Position numbers and translations under genes: made by a program. A DNA stretch of 64,000 nt, from contig NZ_CP080647.1 in assembly GCF_019599145.1 (NCBI RefSeq), positions 1,612,001-1,676,000 of the forward strand, in the 5' to 3' direction. Position 1 is the stretch's first letter. Each line of letters begins with the position of its first letter. Under the pieces are notes generated by a model. It was not told the DNA's origin and ran no database searches. It saw only the letters and a program-made list of their open reading frames with translations. Shown here in pieces: positions 60,472-64,000 of this stretch. The stretch is from Streptomyces akebiae. Its GTDB lineage: Bacteria; Actinomycetota; Actinomycetes; Streptomycetales; Streptomycetaceae.

Positions 60472-61710
60472 GTGCCCGACGACGCGGCAGCGCGACAGCG
60501 GACGGGGGCCGGACCGGTCCTGATCCTGGCCCTGGTCCTGGCCCTCGCCGCCGTGCTGCTCACCGCCCTCCCGGACGACGACCGGGAGGGCGGCATCGCC
60601 TGCACGGCCCGAACGGTCCGGGACTGGACCCCGGACACCTCCCTGACCGGCGAGTTCACCCGGTACGGCGACGACGCGACACGCGCCGACGACTGGACCG
60701 GCGGCGACGGCACCCACTCCGTGCGGCTCCCGGACGGGCGGGTGCTGTGGCTGTTCTCGGACACCTATCTGGGCCAGGTGCACCCACCGCCCAACCCGGC
60801 CGGCGAATCGGTCACCTGGCGGGACGTCTCGACACCCCTGGTGCGCAACTCGGCCGTGGTGATGTCCCCTTCGGGCCGTCTGGAGGGGACGCTCCCGGCG
60901 CCCGTCTTCCCGGACCCGGCCCCGCAGCAGTGGCGCTGGCCGGTGGCCGCCCGGGTCGAGCCCCGCTCCCCCGGCTCGGACGAGAAGGTCGTACGGGTGC
61001 TGTTGTGGACCCGCACGGCGGGGCGGTCGCCGTGGATCTACGGGGTGCCCACCGCGACCGAGGTCGCCACCCTGTCGCTGCCCGATCTGCGGCTGGAGGG
61101 GATCACGACGGTGCTGGACCAGGGGGCGGTCACCGATCCGGCCCGGCGGGTGCTGTTCGGGACGACCGCCGTGGACGCGGGCGAGTGGACGTACGTCTTC
61201 GGCGGCACCGACGCCCAGGCCGCCTCCCGGCCGACCTCCCACGCGTACGTGGCGCGGGTGCCGCGCGGCCGGCTCGGGGAGCCGGGGGCCTGGGAGTACT
61301 GGGACGGCTCACGGTGGGCGGTGCGGGGGCGGCCCGCGGCGGTGCTCGGGAACGGGGAGGACAAGGGGGTCGGCAGTGCCTTCACGGTCGTCCGGGACGG
61401 GCGCACCTATGTGCTGTTCACCATGGCCGCCGGGACGGCGGGGCTGACGACCGTGACCGCGTACTGGGCCTGCTCCCCCACCGGGCCCTGGCACGGGCCC
61501 ACCGAGGGATTCAGCCCCCCGCTGCCGAAGAGCGGTGTCGCGGCGTACAACCCGCAGGTGCACCGGGCGGTCGGCGACGACGGGCGGCTGGTGCTCAGCT
61601 ACGACGTCAACTGGCTGGACGCCGACGCGGCGGCGGCACAGTTGAACATCACCCGGAACGCGTCCCTGTACCGACCGAGGTTCGTATCGCTTCGTCTCGC
61701 TGCTCCGTGA
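60472..61710 (+). CDS. Membrane-anchored or secreted DUF4185/DUF5005-like protein
   Basis: 412 residues. One hydrophobic segment (LILALVLALAAVLLTALP, about 16-33) is a signal anchor. The body is a five-bladed propeller-like fold with SVRLPDGRVLWLFSDTYLGQ, the mark of the DUF4185 group related to glycoside hydrolase families, then YVFGGTDAQAA and VVRDGRTYVLFTMAAG. It follows the sialidase by 10 bp and may act on the same glycans; no catalytic residues can be assigned. It ends inside the convergent transporter gene, overlapping by 62 bp. Confidence 0.75.
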   Translation: MPDDAAARQRTGAGPVLILALVLALAAVLLTALPDDDREGGIACTARTVRDWTPDTSLTGEFTRYGDDATRADDWTGGDGTHSVRLPDGRVLWLFSDTYLGQVHPPPNPAGESVTWRDVSTPLVRNSAVVMSPSGRLEGTLPAPVFPDPAPQQWRWPVAARVEPRSPGSDEKVVRVLLWTRTAGRSPWIYGVPTATEVATLSLPDLRLEGITTVLDQGAVTDPARRVLFGTTAVDAGEWTYVFGGTDAQAASRPTSHAYVARVPRGRLGEPGAWEYWDGSRWAVRGRPAAVLGNGEDKGVGSAFTVVRDGRTYVLFTMAAGTAGLTTVTAYWACSPTGPWHGPTEGFSPPLPKSGVAAYNPQVHRAVGDDGRLVLSYDVNWLDADAAAAQLNITRNASLYRPRFVSLRLAAP

Positions 61711-62692
61711 CCTCCTGCTCGTCCACCGGGTCGTGGGCGCGGCGTTTGGCGATGACCGCGCAGACCATGAGCTGCATCTGGTGGAAGAGCATCAGCGGCA
61801 GGACGGCGAGGGAGGCCTCCGGGCCGAACAGGACGCTCGCCATGGGCAGTCCGGAGGCGAGGGACTTCTTGGAGCCGGCGAACTGGATGGCGATCCGGTC
61901 CGCCCGGTCGAACCGCAGCACCTTGGCGCCGTACCAGGTGAGCAGCAGCATCACCGCGAGCAGGACCGCCTCGACGACGAGGAGTCCGGCGAGCCGCAGC
62001 GGGCTGACCTGGCTCCAGATCCCGCGCACCATGCCCTCGCTGAAGGCGACGTAGACGACGAGGAGGATGGAACCCCGGTCGACGAGGCCGAGGATCCGCT
62101 TGTGCCGGGTGACGAAGCCGCCGATCCAGCGGCGTGCCAGTTGTCCGGCGACGAACGGCACCAGCAGTTGGAGCACGATCTTCAGCAGCGAGTCGGCGGA
62201 GAAGCCGCCGACGCTGCCGCCGAGCAGGCTCGCCGCGAGCAGCGGGGTGATGACGATGCCCGCGAGGGAGGAGAAGGAGCCCGCGCAGATCGCGGCGGGG
62301 ACGTTGCCCCGGGCCATCGAGGTGAAGGCGATCGAGGACTGGATGGTCGACGGGACGAGGGTGAGGAAGAGCAGCCCGGTGTAGAGGGAGGGGCTCAGGA
62401 ACACCGGTTCGAGGCCGCGGGCCGCCAGGCCCAGCAGGGGGAAGACGACGAACGTGCACGCCAGGACGGTGAGGTGGAGTCGCCAGTGCTTGAGGCCGTC
62501 GAGCGCCTCGCGGGTGGAGAGCCGGGCGCCGTAGAGGAAGAAGAGAAAGGCGATCGCGGCCGTGGACGCCCCCGAGGCGACCTCGGCGGCCGTACCCCGC
62601 GCCGGGAGGAGCGCCGCGACGCCCACCGTCCCGAGCAACAGCAGGATGTACGGGTCGATCGGCATCCAACTCGGCCACTTCAGGCGTTTCAC
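61649..62692 (-). CDS. Bile acid:sodium symporter family transporter
   Basis: 347 residues with about ten helices and the BASS signature in the first half (FLFFLYGARLSTREALDGLK, FLTLVPSTIQSSIAFTSMAR near 120) and FAGSKKSLASGLPMASVLF near 280, the sodium-site region. Members move organic anions with Na+. The GTG start has GGAG nearby. It is divergent from a LysR gene, which likely controls it in response to the transported acid. Its 3' end overlaps the DUF4185-type gene by 62 bp. Confidence 0.88.
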   Translation of the reverse strand: MKRLKWPSWMPIDPYILLLLGTVGVAALLPARGTAAEVASGASTAAIAFLFFLYGARLSTREALDGLKHWRLHLTVLACTFVVFPLLGLAARGLEPVFLSPSLYTGLLFLTLVPSTIQSSIAFTSMARGNVPAAICAGSFSSLAGIVITPLLAASLLGGSVGGFSADSLLKIVLQLLVPFVAGQLARRWIGGFVTRHKRILGLVDRGSILLVVYVAFSEGMVRGIWSQVSPLRLAGLLVVEAVLLAVMLLLTWYGAKVLRFDRADRIAIQFAGSKKSLASGLPMASVLFGPEASLAVLPLMLFHQMQLMVCAVIAKRRAHDPVDEQEVTEQRDEAIRTSVGTGTRSG

Positions 62693-62798
62693 GGTGCTCC
62701 ACGTGCTGTCGATGCGGGTGTGTCAGGGGCCGGAAGGCCCCTCTCCATCGTCCTCTCCCGGCCCTTGATCGGGAATCCTTCATACCGCTCTGACTGTC

Positions 62799-62813
62799 AT
62801 CGCGTTCCACGAT
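62799..62813. promoter_or_regulatory. LysR-type operator candidate
   Basis: atcg-N7-cgat, an interrupted palindrome of the T-N11-A kind bound by LysR regulators, lies in the 141-bp gap between the divergent transporter and LysR genes, 21 bp before the LysR start. Confidence 0.45.
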
Positions 62814-62833
62814 AAGCGGGTAGGGTGGCGATC

Positions 62834-63709
62834 GTGTACGACCCCTCCCATCTGCGCACCTTCCTCGCCGTGGCCCAGACCCTGAGCTTCACCCAGGCCG
62901 CCCGGCGGCTGGGGCTGCGGCAGTCCACGGTCAGTCAGCACGTACGCCGGCTGGAGGACGCGGCCGGGCGGCAGTTGTTCTCCCGGGACACGCACTCCGT
63001 GGAGCTGACGGAGGACGGCGAGGCGATGCTCGGCTTCGCCCGGCGACTGCTGGAGGTGCACGAGCAGGCGACGGCGTTCTTCACCGGGACCCGGCTGCGC
63101 GGACGGCTGCGTTTCGGCGCCTCGGAGGACTTCGTGCTGACCCGGCTCCCGGAGATCCTGGAGGCCTTCCGGCACGACCATCCCGAGGTGGACCTGGAAC
63201 TGACCGTCGAGCTGTCGGGCACGCTGCACGAACGGCTCACGGCCGGCAAGCTCGATCTGGTGCTGGCGAAACGCCGCCCGGAGGACCCCCGCGGCGAACC
63301 CGTCTGGACGGACCGGCTGGTGTGGATCGGCGCGGAGCGGCTCCGCCTCGACGCCGACCGCCCGGTCCCGCTGATCGTCTACCCGCCGCCGGGCATCACC
63401 CGCGCCCTGGCCCTGGAGGCGCTGGAGCGCGAGGGCCGCGCCTGGCGCGTCGCCTGCACCAGCGGCAGCCTCAACGGGCTCATCGCCGCCGCCCGTGCGG
63501 GCCTCGGCGTGATGGCGCATTCCCGTCGCCTGGTGCCGCCTGGTCTGGTCCGCGTTCCGGAGCGGGCCGGACTGCCGGAACTCGGCGAGGTCGACTTCGT
63601 CCTCGTCCACGGCCGGCGTCCGGGAGCGGCGACGAGCGCGGCCGACGCCCTCGCGGCGGCCATCCTGGCCGGCGGCGACCGGCTCCACGGCCGCGCGCGG
63701 GGGGTGTGA
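62834..63709 (+). CDS. LysR-family transcriptional regulator
   Basis: About 291 residues. The winged helix is typical (MYDPSHLRTFLAVAQTLSFT, then AARRLGLRQSTVSQHVRRLE), and the substrate domain starts RGRLRFGASEDFVLTRLPEI. GTG 62834 is preferred because AGGGTGG lies five bases upstream; GTG 62825 is also in frame. Divergent from the bile-acid-symporter-type gene, its probable target. Confidence 0.92.
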   Translation: MYDPSHLRTFLAVAQTLSFTQAARRLGLRQSTVSQHVRRLEDAAGRQLFSRDTHSVELTEDGEAMLGFARRLLEVHEQATAFFTGTRLRGRLRFGASEDFVLTRLPEILEAFRHDHPEVDLELTVELSGTLHERLTAGKLDLVLAKRRPEDPRGEPVWTDRLVWIGAERLRLDADRPVPLIVYPPPGITRALALEALEREGRAWRVACTSGSLNGLIAAARAGLGVMAHSRRLVPPGLVRVPERAGLPELGEVDFVLVHGRRPGAATSAADALAAAILAGGDRLHGRARGV

Positions 63710-64000
63710 GGGCACGGCGGACGCGACGGACTCGACGGGTACGGCAGACGCGGCGAACCTGAACGATGCTCGCGTTCTCCCAGGCCAAACCGTGCCCTCG
63801 CGGACACGCACCGTCATCGGAGCGTGCGGGTTCGGTGGAGATTGCGCTACCGAAACTTACTGATGCGTCAGGAATTGCGCCGGAGACCTCCCCATCTGCG
63901 TGCGTATTCCGGTGCCGCCCCCTGCCACACCTCCCCATGCGCCCCCTCCACAACCCTCCCGCCCGTCCCCCCGGTGAGGTAGCTTTCACGCGCTGTGCGG
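63710..64000. other. Right-end non-coding region
   Basis: I see no supported gene in these 291 bases. Open frames on the minus strand are Arg/Pro-rich shadows. Short inverted repeats occur (ttcggt/accgaa around 63832-63857, and tgatgcgtca at 63862), which may belong to the promoter of a gene beyond the window. Confidence 0.5.

Noticed and set aside
63480..63989. A 169-residue minus-strand frame at the right end
   Set aside because: It is Arg/Gly/Pro-rich, overlaps the LysR gene in antisense and has no ribosome binding site or motif.

Overview
The window is about 72% GC actinomycete DNA. Third-codon-position GC, frequent GTG starts, the Scr1-type XRE/DUF397 pair, Tat leaders, a ROK regulator and dispersed Streptomyces-type repeats all point to a Streptomyces chromosome. 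All gene calls come from reading translated frames, start codons and ribosome binding sites; no database search was run.

Region 1 (1-8,060) is accessory: the end of an unrecognised gene, an XRE/DUF397 regulator pair, a zinc-finger membrane protein, an anti-sigma-type ATPase, a Ser/Thr kinase with a TPR-like tail, an SF1 helicase with a RelE/ParE-like N-terminus, and a DUF262 gene cut off after its N-terminal domain. Region 2 (8,060-14,011) looks like a mobile island ending beside tRNA-Leu(GAG). It holds a degenerate Nudix protein, an IclR regulator, a winged-helix protein, and a compact HTH / degenerate tyrosine-recombinase / DDE-transposase module. A 20-bp palindrome in the module's divergent promoter is nearly repeated in front of the Nudix gene.

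Region 3 (14,197-24,550) is an oxalate catabolism locus: a frc-type formyl-CoA:oxalate CoA-transferase, a ThDP decarboxylase, an NDP-forming acyl-CoA synthetase and an OFA transporter, divergent from a sucC-sucD-aldehyde dehydrogenase operon. Region 4 (24,635-43,825) is one long minus-strand block: ROK regulator, sugar ABC transporter, Gfo/Idh/MocA dehydrogenase, TIM-barrel isomerases, a secreted PQQ-type sugar dehydrogenase, a ThuA/DUF1080 protein, and an ebo metabolite-traffic cluster (EboA, EboB, EboE, EboF) headed by an inositol-phosphate-synthase-like gene. No UbiA-like EboC gene is present.

Region 5 (44,142-50,128) holds a GntR/FCD regulator, a KAS III enzyme, a YciI protein, and a GT2/GtrA/polytopic membrane set for envelope glycosylation. 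Region 6 (49,991-58,163) is a formate module: a second OFA transporter with an overlapping 45-residue small subunit, divergent from a ketopantoate-reductase-like gene and an NAD-type formate dehydrogenase whose Mo subunit is split between two genes in reversed order, followed by fdhD. Regions 3 and 6 together would take oxalate through formyl-CoA and formate to CO2 plus NADH. A shared TTCGTC(G/T)AC motif in the promoters of region 3, region 6 and the GntR gene suggests one regulon. Region 7 (58,164-64,000) contains a secreted sialidase behind a strong operator-like inverted repeat, a DUF4185-type protein, and a bile-acid/sodium-symporter family transporter divergent from a LysR regulator.
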